Source of the DNA: Megamerina dolium
Lineage: Eukaryota > Arthropoda > Insecta > Diptera > Megamerinidae
Reading direction: 5' to 3'
Length of the DNA: 64,000 nt
NCBI GenBank assembly: GCA_963854835.1
Contig: OY978525.1
Location: 43,295,554 to 43,359,553, forward strand
Shown here: positions 1 through 11,929 of the stretch, one piece after another
How positions within the stretch are numbered: the first letter of the stretch is position 1
Layout: every line of letters begins with the position of its first letter
The notes under the pieces: model-generated
Database searches by the model: none
Told to the model about the DNA's origin: nothing
What the model saw: only the letters and a program-made list of their open reading frames with translations
Translations under genes and position numbers: made by a program

Positions 1-1782
1 ATACACTACCGTGCACGACAGAGCTGTAATATTTAATATTGAAGTACATTGGCGTATATACTTTAATTATATAGTTTGCCAGAATTTTTAAATTTGTAGA
101 TGGCTTGTTGGTTGTCACATATAACCGTAATAATCTACTGGCCTTGGTGAGCCAACGAGAATGTGCTATTGGCCCTGGTTTAATGTTGGCCAAATCCACC
201 AAAACCTCACCAGAAGAAATTGCAAGCGCCATTTTGTACAAGTACATTGCGTCCGTAGTTAATTCAACAGCACTTAAATCAGGTATATTTTCCAGAGTGA
301 TAATCTCAAAATCGTTTACCGCCTAAAAATAGAAGAGATTAGATGAATTAAATACAATTTTATCATTTAAATTCGAACACATTACTTGAGAAATACGATT
401 CAAAATAGTAATACAAATTTAAAAAAATTACATACCGGAACATTATCACAAGTTTCTATTTGTTTGCTCAACGTTCCGGTTGTCGTTCGTGGTCCAGTGG
501 TGGATGATTTCTCCAAAGTGTCAAACAAATGCCGTAACGGAAGCTCGTTAAAGTGGAGAAGGCACACAAACCAATGCAGTGGTCTGTTTAACTGCATTTC
601 GAATCGTCGCAAAATTCCATTTCTTATGCCAGTATTTGCTCGCTCACCATCACAGCATATGCCAATCAAAGAATCTAGAGACATTGCTTTGTTGATGAAA
701 AATTCGTTCAATTTGATGACTGAATCAGAATCTTCATTTTCTACTTTTATGTAGCCTAATAATTGGGAATGTGGTTCCTTTAAAACAACTAGGTGAGGTT
801 CTTTCACCATCCTTGGATGAAATTTGTTATCGATTTTTTCCATCGTTAAAGAATCATTTTTTCTGCCGTCGAATGAAAATGCAATTAAATTGGAAGCATC
901 ATACCGATTATGAAGCACTTTTTGTCTACATTTAACTTTTTCTCTACGAACTTTAGACTTGTCCATAATGACAAGATTGCCATGACCATCTTTGACGCCA
1001 ATGTCTTCCATAAGAGATGTTGCCAATGCTGATGCTATTCTATCTGACACACCAAATCTGTCACACATCATAGCAAACTTGAAAGCATCGTATCTGGGTG
1101 TATATGGTCCTCGTTTCGTTTGAGATGCATTTTGTGCTTCTACTAAATGTGTACTATGCTCATAATCACTTTCCTGGTCTTCTTCTGGCACGTATGTTAG
1201 ACCCTGGCTCTCTTCAATTGTTTCTATTATTGTAGATGTAGGTGCTTGCTCTTCAATTTCTGTCTGGTATTCCGGTATCGTAGTTCTTCTGTCATTATGT
1301 TGATCCATCATAAACTCTTTCAACTCTTCTGGAATCATTCCACATGAGCATAGAGCAGCTTTCAAGTCACATTTACAATTCCCAATGTAAAATAATTCTT
1401 TTATGGATCGTAAGAAAGATGTGAGACTGGAGCCTTTTGCTTTGCATTTATCTGCAGTGTAGTATTTGTCAAGCAAGGTATTCAATTTTCTAACAATATT
1501 TCGTTTGCATATAATTTCAATATTTAGTTTGCTCCAAATTCCAATCAATTTGTCTGTCACTTGAGTAAATGTTTTATATGAAAACATTTTACTTTGCATT
1601 TTAGCACGTTCGGCCAAGAAAAAATAGCATCTTAAAATATCCTGTTTAGTTGGCAGATTCAGACCAGTCAAATCAGAAGACATACCATAAGCAGGAACAT
1701 CGTGAGAAGGCATATGTTTCAAACTACTTTCGGTACTTATTGATGTTGGTGCGGCTTGTGATGTTGACGGCAATAGATCCAT
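1..1782 (-). CDS. uncharacterised arthropod protein with possible RNase-H-like fold, two exons, partial
   Basis: Exon 1 is 1782-436 and starts at an ATG giving MDLLPSTSQ. Exon 2 is 322-1 and stays open to the window edge, so the C-terminus is missing. The 460-residue open frame of exon 1 reads into the intron; the last about 11 residues of that frame are intronic. Visible parts: a Cys cluster (CKCDLKAALCSCG, about residue 137) that may bind zinc, a low-complexity acidic linker, then two Asp-containing strands, SFDGRKN and CCDGERANTG, followed by RPLHWFVCLLHFNELPLRHL. Exon 2 contains SRWLTKASRLLRLYV. I recognise this as a family repeated in many arthropod genomes without an assigned function. 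The spaced Asp motifs resemble RNase-H-like transposases of hAT or Mutator type, but this is inference. Both exons lack stops, so it is either a host gene or a fairly young unclassified element. Confidence 0.6.
323..435 (-). other. intron of the left-edge gene
   Basis: On the minus strand the donor reads CCG|GTATGTAA and the acceptor TTTTTAG|GCGGTA. The intron is 113 bp and phase 0. Removing it joins two frames that both match the same protein family, which supports the splice. Confidence 0.7.
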
Positions 1783-2379
1783 GTTTAAAATTAAATATTA
1801 ATTAATTAATTTATAAATATTAAGATTTTCCAGCTAGATTTTGAGGTTTTCTTCCTTCAAAAGCTGGTAAAAATGTGATTTAGGTCTTAGCTTGAAATCT
1901 ATCGATTTTATTTTTAGAAAAGCTGGAAAAAGGAACAAAATGTATGGAATATGATTTAACAATTTATAATTCGAGTATGTATTTTGAATATATTCAATAC
2001 AAAGTCAAAAATTCGTCTATTTCCACAACAGTATCGTATATTTTTCCAAAAAATGTACGAAAGCGCCCTCTGGCGGCACTCAAAAATAAAAATTAATGTC
2101 AAAAATGGATTCCGCGACCCAAAAAACCCCCACATACACATTTGGCTAAAGGAAATAGCATTTTTTTGCCTCTATTCTCGAATATTTCTAGAAAAAATAC
2201 CTATTTTGAAAAAGCCGGGGGCTCGAAATTCATTTTAGAGCTATGGTTTCTTTGGCAAATTTGCTTAGAATGACCCATAGAATAAGAATCACGATGAGCA
2301 TTTGGGTCGAAAAAATTTGACCCACCCTAATCTTCATATATTCGCTGGATTTTTATAAGTAGATGGGTATTTGGGCATA
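1783..2379. other. AT-rich spacer upstream of the left-edge gene
   Basis: No gene or repeat recognised. It contains the presumed promoter of the minus-strand gene, but I cannot point to a clear TATA or initiator element. The two opposing 60-84 residue open frames at 1956-2238 have no recognisable similarity. Confidence 0.4.
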
Positions 2380-2464
2380 AGTACAGAATACGGACTCAGA
2401 AGGGGGGAAAAAATAAAAAATTGCCCCGGATAGAGCTTCGTTTTGTGAATATAAAAATAAAATA

Positions 2465-2815
2465 AATATGTATCACTTAAAGCCCCAAAGGGCTCATTGG
2501 CCCAGCTTCTCTTCCATTACTGTTGTGCGTCTTAAATTTGGACAGTATTAGAAGGGACCTACTTATTTTAGCCGGTTCCGAACGGCAGAACACTTGTGAC
2601 ATCACTTTTTCTGAGTTTTGTCACAGAGTTCTTTTAGAAGCTTTTTCATGGCAAGTTGTTACTGTCGGAAGAATTGCCAATTGCTTGCCGACAGGTGGGT
2701 ACCATTCGAAAGAAAAATCTTATCGATATTAAATTTGTTATGCATCAGCCGGGGATTGAACCACGACTTACAGATCAGAAGGAGAACACACTAACCACTG
2801 AGCTACGGCACAACG
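2465..2815 (-). mobile_element. tRNA-derived SINE, copy 1
   Basis: On the minus strand the head contains a pol III box A (TAGCTCAGTGG, within 2791-2805) and a perfect box B (GGTTCAATCCC, 2752-2762), followed by a tRNA-unrelated body of about 270 bp. Similar bodies occur at 13869, 19320 and 52987, so this is a dispersed family. It is flanked by near-identical GTGAATATAAAAA-TAAA copies at 2445 and 2816, which are the target-site duplication. It therefore inserted into the left arm of the surrounding inverted-repeat element. Confidence 0.85.
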
Positions 2816-3435
2816 GTGAATATAAAAAATAAAAAATTTGTCTCCGCAAATGCCCATACAAGGCGTGGTTCAAGGTCAAAGTTCAAAATGGAGGTTGAGA
2901 TTACTCGAGAGACAAGCAAGTTTTTTCTACAATATGGGTATCAAAACACAGGTAATTTTAATACCTTTTAACAGGTATATAATATTTTATATGAATTTTT
3001 AACTTTTTAAATGTTATGATAAAATTATAAATTTTTTATAAAAATGTTGTAAAAACCGATTTTTTTTCGAAAAAGTCCCCCATTAACCTATCAAAAATTA
3101 TATATTACTTCAAAGATCATAGGATTACCTTTCCAATGGTATATAAAACATATTTTTAAAGAATTTTTATATATTTTAAATATATTTTTTTAAGATCATA
3201 CTTTCGCTATAGCAAATATGTGCACAGAGGAATAGTGAGACAGTTATAATTATAGCGGTAGAGATAGACAAAAGAATTAAGGAAAAATAGGATGAAGTAG
3301 TATAATTAACTAATTCTTTTATTAATCTAATAAAGACCACATTGAGCCCTATGTTGTAGATTATCCTGATGGTGAATACAATATTGAAACAAATGAATAA
3401 AATTTCAATACTAAAAATTACAGAGAGATTTCAAT

Positions 3436-3960
3436 GCTAAAACTTCTGTCGCGAAGCTGGTGTCGGGCCTATAAGGGTTATTTTTTTGCACCCGGCCAAA
3501 GGCCGGCTATCAAAAAAGCTTATCATAAAATACTGTTGGTCGCGAAGCCGGCGTAGGGTCTATAAGGGTTATTTTTTTTACGCCCGACAGAAGGCCGGCT
3601 ATCAAAAAAGCTTTTATCCTAAAACACTGTTGGTCGCGAAACCGCCGTCGGACCTATAAGGGTTATTTTTTTTCGAACCGGCCAAAGGCCGGCTATCAAA
3701 AAAACTTTTGTCATAAAATACTGTTGGTCGCGAAACCGGCATCGGGCCTATAAGGGTTATTTTTTTGCGCCCGGCCGAAAGCCGGCTATCAAAAAAGCTT
3801 TTATCCTAAAATACTGTTGGTCGCGAAGCCGGCGTCGGGCCTATGAGGGTTATTTTTTTTGCGCCATGCCGAAGGCCGGCTATCAAAAAAGCTTTTATCC
3901 TAAAATACTAATGGTCGCGAAGCCGGCGTCGGGCCTATAAGGGTTATTTTTTATTTATTA
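3436..3960. repeat. tandem array of a ~94-bp unit, about 5.6 copies
   Basis: Units begin near 3436, 3531, 3625, 3720, 3812 and 3908. Each contains GGTCGCGAAGCCGGCGTCGG, then CCTATAAGGGTTATTTTTT, then GGCCGAAGGCCGGCTATC and AAAAAAGCTTTTATCC. Units are diverged from each other by a few bases, and the GC-rich GCCGGC/GGCCGGC segments are internally palindromic. The array occupies the centre of the inverted-repeat element. Confidence 0.85.
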
Positions 3961-4319
3961 GGGTTATTAGGTATATAAGGCTTATTTCCGAAAAAAAATT
4001 GGTTTTTGAAAAAAAAAATTTCAAATTTATAGTTTTGATAATAACTTTTAAAATGTGAAAAATAGGTATTAAATTATATATATCAGTAGAAAGGTATTTA
4101 AAAAACATTTCTTATGATACCCATATTGTAGAAAAAAATTGCGTGTCTATCGAATAATCTCGACCTCAATTTTGAACTTTGACCTTGAGCCACGCCTTGC
4201 ATGGGCATTTGCGGAGACAAATTTTTATTTCTTATATTCACAAAACGGCGCTCTATTCGAGGCAATTTTTATTTTTTTCCCCCTTCTAAGTCCGTATTCT
4301 GCACTTGTTCCAAAAATTT

Positions 4320-5110
4320 AATTGTTAATCTCTGCAATAAGGAAATGCCTATAACTTAATGTCGAGTATATAAAACCCGTAACTCTTTTGCAATTTATAT
4401 CGTTTTTGCCATTTAGTACCTTTATTATTTCACTTTCACTTAGCTTCTCTGAGTAAAAATATATTTTTTTTAGCGCTCCTAGTACAGGGCATCTTCCGAG
4501 GAAATGTTGCGTGTTTTCTTCTTCGTTTAAATTGCATAGTGAGCATGTTTTAATTTCGTTGTCGTATCTGTTCGCAGTTTAACATTAATAGTCCACCACG
4601 CTTTTTGAAAATTATGTAGATGTATACCAGTCGCATTTCATCGTTAATATACGTTGCTCCTTTGTATAATCAAAGTGTTTATAAACACGAGTTGCACTTG
4701 ATAGTGCCTTTTGTATTGTGACAGCCTGACGCTTTTTGATTTTATATGCGACACAAACTGCACACATATTCATTTCTACTGATCTGTAGCAATGTGCTTG
4801 GCGTTATATTTAATACCAAACTCAAATCCTAAGTCATTTAGGTGCTTAGCACAAAAGGGTTTTTTTTCGTAGACTACACTGCGATAATTTATGCGGGATT
4901 CTGTTACTCTTGTATTACTATCTAGTCTTCCTTATGCACTTCGTATACAGACTTAAGGAATAAAAATGACTATCTTCTGCTTCGGTTTCTATCGCTAGCG
5001 TATAGTTCTGTGAAGTTTGGTAGCTTCAGGATCCTTTTTATGAAATAACGCTGCAATTTGTCCACTTCCTCGTAAAATTTATATCCCCATACCTGAGTAG
5101 CGTAAGTCTG
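4320..5110 (-). pseudogene. C-terminal remnant of a non-LTR retrotransposon RT
   Basis: Conceptual minus-strand reading gives fragments typical of LINE C-termini: YATQVWGYKFYEEVDKLQRY (about 5100-5030), a thumb-region motif, and CSLCNLNEEENTQHFLGRCP (about 4555-4495), the Cys-His motif near the ORF2 end. Frames are broken by shifts and stops and no RT palm motif remains. The clade cannot be told from this much. Confidence 0.6.
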
Positions 5111-5309
5111 TTGTTGTTGTAACAGACAATGATTTCGAAATCACGAATAGGTATGTAAGTCAGTTAATTGAGTTGTTGTTGTTGACGTCGACCAGCCACC
5201 GCGGGCATCGGTCTGGAATTGTATAAGCCAGCCGGTGCATGTAGCAGTTCAATAAACGCTTAACCCAGATCTTAGCTGCACCAAAGTGGCTCGAGTGGAT
5301 GTAGGGAGC

Positions 5310-7913
5310 TGTTGTTCGCAGTCTGCAATTGACGGTGGGCGACTCCCCAGCACGATGTTATGAGCATGACCCTAGATGGCCGCCTCCACCGCGCGTTGAT
5401 GCAATGAATTCATAGGCGTCCTATGCGTACTAGATCTCAAATCATTGAGCAGGTGACTCACACGGTTGTTGGAGTGTGATGGAAGGTGGCAGGAAAGAAG
5501 AAATTGCAGCGAAAGCAGTTCGTTCTGCTCACACACTTTTAGCATTCGCATTTCCTGATGTAGGTGATCCTCATGCGCAATCTTATGGCAGTCTGTGATG
5601 ATGCGCAAAGTGGTATTCTGCCGGGTTTGCACAAGTTGATGATTGACCAGCCGATGGCGTTATAGGTGATGAGCAGCGTCTCCTTGTCATTCCCCCAGTC
5701 AGTGCCTTAGGGACTTTATTTGTGCTATGCAACCTTTGGATGGTGTTTTCAACATGTGTAGCAAAGGTCATGAGACTGTCAAAAGTAACTCCGAGGATTT
5801 TAGGTCTATTCACAGTTGGAATAGTTCTGTCATCGATATCCACCGAGAGCACGGCTCTGAGCTCCTTAGTCCAAGTGGTAAAGAATATTGCGTTAGACTT
5901 CTCAGGTGAGAGTATAAGGCTTCTGTGGTTGAAGAATTGTTGGACATGTACCAAGTACGCGTTGACCTCGCTGCACATCACTGAGAGGTTGTGTCCCGAC
6001 GAAAGGATTGTGCAATCATCCATATAAGACATGAGTTGTATGCCAGGAGGCGGAGCAGGGAGTTTCGACAGAACTTTCTTCCTATACGGGGAACGTTATC
6101 CTCTGAACTCCACAAACGACTGTTGGTTGATCAAGTAGATGGCTATCCAGCGCTTGATGGGGTTAGGCAAAGATGAGAGCAGGATATCATCAAGCAGGGT
6201 AGCCAGGTTGATCGTGTCAAATGCTTTGGACAGGTCGAGAGACACCAGAACCGTGCGCTCGCAAGGACAGGTCTGGCTCAGACCACACGTGATGTGTGAG
6301 GCAATTTCGGCCAATACCGTAGTTGTGCTGCGACGTTTGCGGAAGCCGTGTTGGTGATTGGCAAGGTTGAGATGTTGTGTGAACTCCGGCAGCAAGAGAG
6401 ACTATGATTTTGGCAACAGGAGAAAGCAATTAGATGGTGGGACCAGGACCAATTGCCTTCGATGATTTGGCTCTGTGGATGGCGTCCACGACCTCGCCGA
6501 CAGTAAAATCAATGTCCTCAGATTCAGCCACAAGCACACGAATCTTCCTGAGGGTGGCCCGTATGTTTTTACCTCTGGAAGTCTGACGCTCAATAAACTG
6601 CCTGCAGAAACCAGCGGCACATCTCCTGACGTCATCCAAAGGAGGCCCGCCAAAAGAAATAGCTGTACGTGGCTGTTGCTTCTGCTTATTAGAGAGATCC
6701 TTGATTGTTACCCACGCCTTACGGCGATTGGTGCTCGAACAGCTCGGTAAGTTCAGCGAAAAGAGTCCTCTTTGCCTTGCTGAAGTTAATGAACGTGGTT
6801 TTCTCAGATATTACAAATTTCTCGGCTCTAGCTATTAGGACTAAAACCGGGATGTGATCAGAGTTTAGAACTACGTCCGCACTCCACTTTGCACAGGAAA
6901 GCAGAGATGCACTCACGATGGCAATGTCGGGAGAGCTAGCACAAGTCGTGCTCACTCTAGTTGTTATGGTGGGCGTTAAAATCACCCAAGATCAGACGGT
7001 CACAGCCAACGAATATGTGTGTCAAGTAAGGGAGATAGCCCGGACTACAACTCGGAGGTGGAGGGATGTAGATGTTGATTATTTCAAAGCGGGACTTACC
7101 AGTGTTAACCACTAGACCCTGGGCTTCAATGAAGTGGTCCTGCGGATTAGAGCTGGACAGAGTGAACATCATGAATTGATTCGAGTTGTGAACACGGAAC
7201 GCCATCCTAATGATGTTGAAGCAAGCATTTGCAGCGAGGGGGAATACTCGCCGAGAGCTTGGTCTCTTGGATCGCAGCGATGAGGATGCTATGCCGATCC
7301 ATGTAATCGGTAATCTCCACTATCTTCGACCGCAGACCGTTGCAATTTAACTGCATTACCTTAAAGAGTGGAAAGATCCTCGAGTATATGTTAGCAGCGG
7401 GAGCTGAGCGGCAGATGACAGTTGCTGAGCTGGTTCCGTCACATTAGCCTGGGCCCAAGGAGCGATTCAGGGCGAAAGGGATATAGCGGTGTAGGAACCG
7501 ACGAGGGCGCAGACGATAGACCGCGCAAAAGGTCATGCGTCTGCGGAGGCGTAAGGAAGCACGGGCCACGGAAGGTGGTATCCCAATCGGGGAATGACCG
7601 ATTGGGTCACGCGGACAGGTTGTGATTGTTGGGGTGAGGGATGCATTATGCAGCATGCAGCAACAAAACTCGCGTCCCAATCTCTGTGGCTGCGGAGTCC
7701 GGAGCAGGGCCTGAGATGACTCCAACCACCACAGTTGTTTCCAACACTGACGTGGAGTTGTGGTGGATGGGCCGATGACATGTGGTGCCTTGCTAGAGAC
7801 TTCAGTTTCGTCTGAAATTGCAATCCTTGGTAGTAAGAAGAAATCCAAGAGTCCGGAGTCGGTTCTGGGGCGGAGACCCCATTGCAATGATTACAGACGT
7901 AAGTCTGTATCAA
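5310..7913 (-). pseudogene. decayed non-LTR retrotransposon with endonuclease and RT
   Basis: Reading the minus strand in shifting frames gives, in order: an N-terminal Cys-containing segment (7913-7444), the start of an APE-type endonuclease (MQLNCNGLRSKIVEITDYMD, about 7350), its catalytic region (LILGDFNAHHNN, about 6965) and end (SDHIPVLV, about 6860), then RT with QHGFRKRRSTT and VSLDLSKAFDTINLATLLDD (6395-6220), YMDDCTIL (6030) and the thumb/C-terminal part QTRQNTTLRIITDCHKIA (5630). At least five frame breaks separate these pieces. The normal YADD box reads YMDD here. The order EN then RT is that of a single-ORF2 LINE; I did not assign the clade. No target-site duplication or tail is clear. 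Confidence 0.7.
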
Positions 7914-7989
7914 CTGCAGACTGCTTGAAAAAGTTTATATTTTCGGCATAAGGAAAACGCCTGGGTAACGATATTTTAACACCACTTTT

Positions 7990-8352
7990 ATTTCCTCTTA
8001 ATACCACCACCTATCTGTTTTGAATAGCCGACCACCCATTGATAACATCAGATGTATCCGCCAGCACTGCAATGTCGTCCGCACAAGAGTAGCCGTATAT
8101 TCATTCCCTCAACCATAAGTCCACCTTCCAAGTAGCTATGCAAGTCGTTCTGATATAAAGTCAACAGTAATGGTGATAACAAACACCCTTGCTTCACTCT
8201 TGTGTGCGTTTCAAAATATTCAGAGACTTCTTTTCCAGTCCATACCGCCATTCTGGTGCATCCATAAATATTTTCATAAGACTTCTAATTTTCTTCTTGG
8301 TACTCTGTCAAAAGTGGCTTTAAAATCTAGAAATATGCATAAACCTTTTTGA
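7990..8352 (-). pseudogene. RTE-like reverse transcriptase fragment
   Basis: Minus-strand reading gives CIFLDFKATFDRVPRRKLEV, then TRVKQGCLLSPLLLTLYQND and, after a one-base shift, a YADD-like box followed by IAVLADTSD. These are RT palm motifs of the RTE type. The fragment has a stop in the first part and a frameshift in the second. It directly abuts the family A LTR at 8398. Confidence 0.6.
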
Positions 8353-8397
8353 TTACGTTAAATTTTAAATGCAAAAATGGCTCCAGATTATAAATAT

Positions 8398-8829
8398 TGC
8401 TTCGTTTGTATTTTGTGAGCGTTTAATTCTATTTGACTTAAACTTGTTCGATCATTGGATTCTGTTAATAATAATTGCAACACTTATTTTGTACAACTGT
8501 GAACAGCAATAATTTATTTCATCAACTTTATTTACAATCAATTATTTACAATAACTCTTTTAATATACTTGCAACTCTTGCCTCTGATACTGTATCAAAG
8601 TTTGCTCAATCACGTTCGGGATTATATTGATTTGCACTTGTCAACACTGGCTCTATTTATACTTTGTTGGCAACACCCCAGAAGTTCCTTTATAGAGATT
8701 CTTCTCTTTCTTTCTTGTTGGCTTGTTCTGGTTATCGCTTATTTCTTTTAGTTGACATTCGTTTCGATACTGCCAACATTCGTGTCAGTCACAATAGTGA
8801 TGAGTAACCAACCATCGATACTCGTTACA
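8398..8829 (-). repeat. 3' LTR of a decayed family A gypsy-like copy
   Basis: This 432-bp segment aligns along its length to the 438-bp LTRs of the intact element at 34403 and 39929, in reverse orientation. The ends read TGTAACGAGTATCGAT on the minus strand and, at the far end, a degraded terminus (GAAGCA instead of GTAACA). The TATA box and polyadenylation signal of the LTR are still visible. Just upstream in element sense (8830-8845) the polypurine tract is conserved. Confidence 0.85.
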
Positions 8830-10741
8830 CTGCCCTCCTCTTAACCCTGTTCGTCCCGAACAAGTTTTTATACTTCCCCCCGATATGGCGCAAGTCGCTC
8901 CAAGTGCACTACTTTAAACTTTGCTATTTTATTCCAGTCGCGTTGAATACGATACACTACGTCATTTATCTTTGCTATAATCTCATATGGTCCTTCCCAA
9001 TGAGTCTGTCCGCAACTGTTGCGGATGTATTCGTCAACCAATGCACAACCAATGCACATTGCTTGCACTTCCGTATCCAATCAGCGACATGGTCATGACA
9101 TCCAACCCAATAAAATCGTTTCGTTATATTCTCGACGGTTTTGATGATGCTCAAGTGCTCTCCACTGGAGGCATTGTGATACTCAGCTATCACATCATTT
9201 ATTCTTGCCTTGGGTACCACTAGAAAATCTTTAGTGATGTTTCCATCTTAACTTTCCCATGCTCGGAATAAGCATCCGTCTCGTAAGTGCAGGCTTTACC
9301 ACTGCGCCCAGTATGCCTTTGCTATTGGACTCTCATTAGCCATCTTTTGCTAATCTGGACCTTGCTCCTTGCTTTCCACTCGAGAACAATGTTTACATTC
9401 CATTTTGAAAGGACGACGAGATAGAGCATCCGCGTTTGCGTGATGTGCTACTCTACGATGCTCGATAGTAAAATCATAACTCTGCAGCCTTTCAATCCAG
9501 GGCGCCGATTGTCCTTCTGGATTTTTAAATCGTAATAGCGCTGCGTGGTCAGTTCGTAGATGAAATGCCTGACCGTACAAGTATTTATGGAAATACTTTA
9601 CACATTCCAGTATTGCGAGAAATTCTCTTCGAGTGACACAATAGTTTCTTTCTGGCTTCGACAGGATTTTACTGTAGTATGCTATTACTTTTTCTTGCCC
9701 ATCTATGATCTGAGAGAGCACACCACCTATTACATAGCCACTCCCATCTGTGTCCAACACAAACTTTTGACCCGGTACTGGATACGCTAATACTGGTGCT
9801 GAACAGAATCTTTCTTTCAGCTGTTCGAATGCTTTCTGTTGTTCCTCGTCCCACACAAATGGTTTGTTCTATCTTGTTAACTCATGCAGACTGCTGGTGA
9901 TGTTTGCAAATCCAGGAACAAATCTTCTATAGTAGGTACATAAGCCTAGGAAGCGTCTTAACTCGTGAAGCTTCGTCGGTATGTACCCCTTCCGTAGTTA
10001 CTTTATGACCAAGATATTTAACTTTTCGCCTGAAGAGTGAACACTTCGCCATATTCAGTTTAAGTTTGTATACGCTCAAATACTTCTTTCAACCTTTCCA
10101 GGTGGTCGTTAAAATATTTTCCCATCACGATAATGTCAGCGAGGTACACTAAGCACGTTTTACAGTGTAGTCCTCTGAGTACGAGCTCCATCAAACGTTC
10201 GAAAGTAGCTGGCGCATTGCATAAACCAAATGGCAGCACAGTAAATTGCCATAGACCATCGCCAATACTGAAAGCTGTTTTCTCTTTGTCCTTCTTAACA
10301 AGTTCCACTTGCCAGTAGCCACTTTGCAGATCAAGAGTTGAGAACCACTTCGCACCAGATAGCGTGTCCAGAGTGTCATCGATTCTTGGCAGTGGATAGC
10401 TGCCTTTTTTCGTGATATCATTCAGCTTTCTGTAATCCACGCAGAATCGAGTACTTCCATCCTCGTTAATGGTTCAATAACACCTTGTTTCTGCAAATCA
10501 GATTTCAGCTTAATGGCTTCATCATGGCATTGGTCTAGAATCACCGGTGTCAATGTGATGCTTCCCGATGGTTGTTCGTCCTCCAGTTTTTCCATTTGAA
10601 GAAAATATTGAACTGTACTTCTTCTTTTTTTTTATTTTTACTTCTCCAATACTTGTAAAGCATTTTCTTTTTGCTGTTTGGTAAGCACACCTGTCTATTC
10701 TTCCATCTGTGCTTTTAATTCCGCTCTAACAGTTCCTGAAA
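8830..10741 (-). pseudogene. decayed gypsy-like pol, family A
   Basis: Matches pol of the intact element at 36345. From high to low coordinate the order is the end of the protease-RT linker (10741-10620), RT (10440-10060, [20 protein letters not shown]; the YLDD box is changed to YLADI), RNase H (9856-9350, LDTDGSGYVIGGVLSQ) and parts of integrase (9220-8868). Large internal deletions remove most of the integrase core, and there are several frameshifts. At 10741 the copy stops and mariner sequence begins. Confidence 0.85.
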
Positions 10742-11570
10742 TCCAGCTCACACAACAACTGAAGCCAGCTGACCATTCACAACGTCGTAGATACGTCGAA
10801 TGGGTGCTTGAACAACAGGCGGTGGACGGCGATTTTTCGAACAAAATTTTCTTCAGAGACGAAACACATTTCTCACTCGGTGGGTATGTTAACAAACAAA
10901 ATTGTCGTATTTGGGGTTCTGAGAATCCTCAAGTAATTGAAGAGAGGCCACTACATCCACAAAAAGTCACTGCTTGGTGCGCTCTTTGGTCCGGAGGTGT
11001 GATTGGACCTTACTTCTTCGAAAACGACGATGGAACGACTGTCACCGTCAATTCGGAGCGTTATGGTCATATGATAACCGACTTTTTTTTGCCTGCTATT
11101 GAAGAATATGACTTAGAGAATATGTGGTTTCAACAAGACGGTGCCACATGCTACACAACTCGAGCGAACTTGCAAGAGAAATTGTCTGGCCGCGTAATTT
11201 CTCGTCGTGGCGATATGAAGTGGCCACCAAGATCATGCGATTTGACACCGCTTGACTTTTTTTTGTGGGGCTACGCGAAAGACCGTGTTTATGCAGATAA
11301 ACCTTTAACTCTTGAGCACCTAAAAACCAACATTCGTCACGTTATGGCTGAGATACCGCCCAATATGTGTCAAAAAGTGGTCGAAAATTACCTAAAAAGA
11401 ATCGATACTTGCAACAATTCGCGTGGTGGTCATTTAAATGATGTAGTATTTCACACATAATGTCAACGTTCAAACTTTATAATAAAATAGAAATATCATG
11501 ATAAAAAATATTTTATATGTGTTTTATTTATATTTACTTTTGAAACCGCAAAATGGATAACCCTTTATAT
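10742..11570 (+). pseudogene. 5'-truncated DD41D-type mariner transposase
   Basis: The open frame ends at 11460. The first about 21 residues of that frame (10678-10741) are antisense gypsy sequence, so the true N-terminus with the helix-turn-helix is gone. The DDE part is clear: FRDETHFSLGGYVNKQNCRI, WFQQDGATCYTT and PPRSCDLTPLDFFLWGY. In related copies 41 residues separate the second and third Asp; here three residues are missing (38). The 3' end keeps an inverted-repeat-like AAACCGCAAAATGGATAACC at about 11546-11566. No stop interrupts the remaining 239 codons. Confidence 0.8.
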
Positions 11571-11596
11571 GTTAAAGAAATAGCTAATGAAATACT

Positions 11597-11920
11597 ATGA
11601 TCATAGGACGAATGACTCTAAGCTGGTTGACTGCATTAATAACTGGGCATGGCAATTTCAGGTACCACCTCAGCAAGATGGGTCTTGTTGATGGGGAGGA
11701 TGCTGATATTTGCAGATTATGCATGGAAGAGGCAGAGACAGCGGCACACATAGTGTGCCAGTGTCCTGCATTGGCAAGCAGGAGGATGTCCACACTGGGT
11801 CGCCAATTTATTGATGAACTCGAAATGTGGAACATACCCCACAAAGAGATGCTTGAAATAACGCGTGATGTTATTATGAGGAAGGAAGTAGAAGAATTCT
11901 GCAACCGAACAAATAATTAA
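11597..11920 (+). pseudogene. C-terminal fragment of a LOA-type LINE ORF2, sense orientation
   Basis: The open frame contains TALITGHGNFRYHLSKMGLV followed by a Cys-His motif (CRLCMEEAETAAHIVCQCPA), which follows the RNase H domain in LOA-like and related LINEs. It lies head-on against the minus-strand EN-RT part of the same kind of element that begins a few bases further right, so the 3' end is inverted relative to the rest. Confidence 0.65.
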
Positions 11921-11929
11921 CATACGATC

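Larger units (their letters stand above)
2380..4313. mobile_element. long terminal-inverted-repeat (foldback-like) non-autonomous element
   Basis: The left arm reads CAGAATACGGACTCAGAAGG from about 2385, and its reverse complement lies at about 4275-4305. The arms remain alignable inward to about 3075 and 3985 once the SINE at 2465-2815 is removed, so each arm is about 340 bp. Typical matches are TTTGTCTCCGCAAATGCCCA at 2838 against its complement at 4200, and the pair around CTACAATATGGGTATC at 2930 and 4118. No transposase frame is present. The centre carries a tandem array. Long arms with internal tandem repeats resemble foldback elements; the superfamily is unknown and I found no clear target-site duplication. 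Confidence 0.65.

Noticed and set aside
2740..2815. tRNA gene on the minus strand
   Set aside because: Box A and B are present, but the sequence continues into a repeated body and does not fold as a full cloverleaf; it is a SINE head.
5727..6176. Plus-strand frames over the LINE at 5310-7913 (also 6475, 6918, 7422)
   Set aside because: Antisense shadows of RT and endonuclease sequence.
7444..7913. Separate host gene upstream of the decayed LINE
   Set aside because: Reads continuously, with frame breaks, into the LINE endonuclease on the same strand; more likely its N-terminal part.
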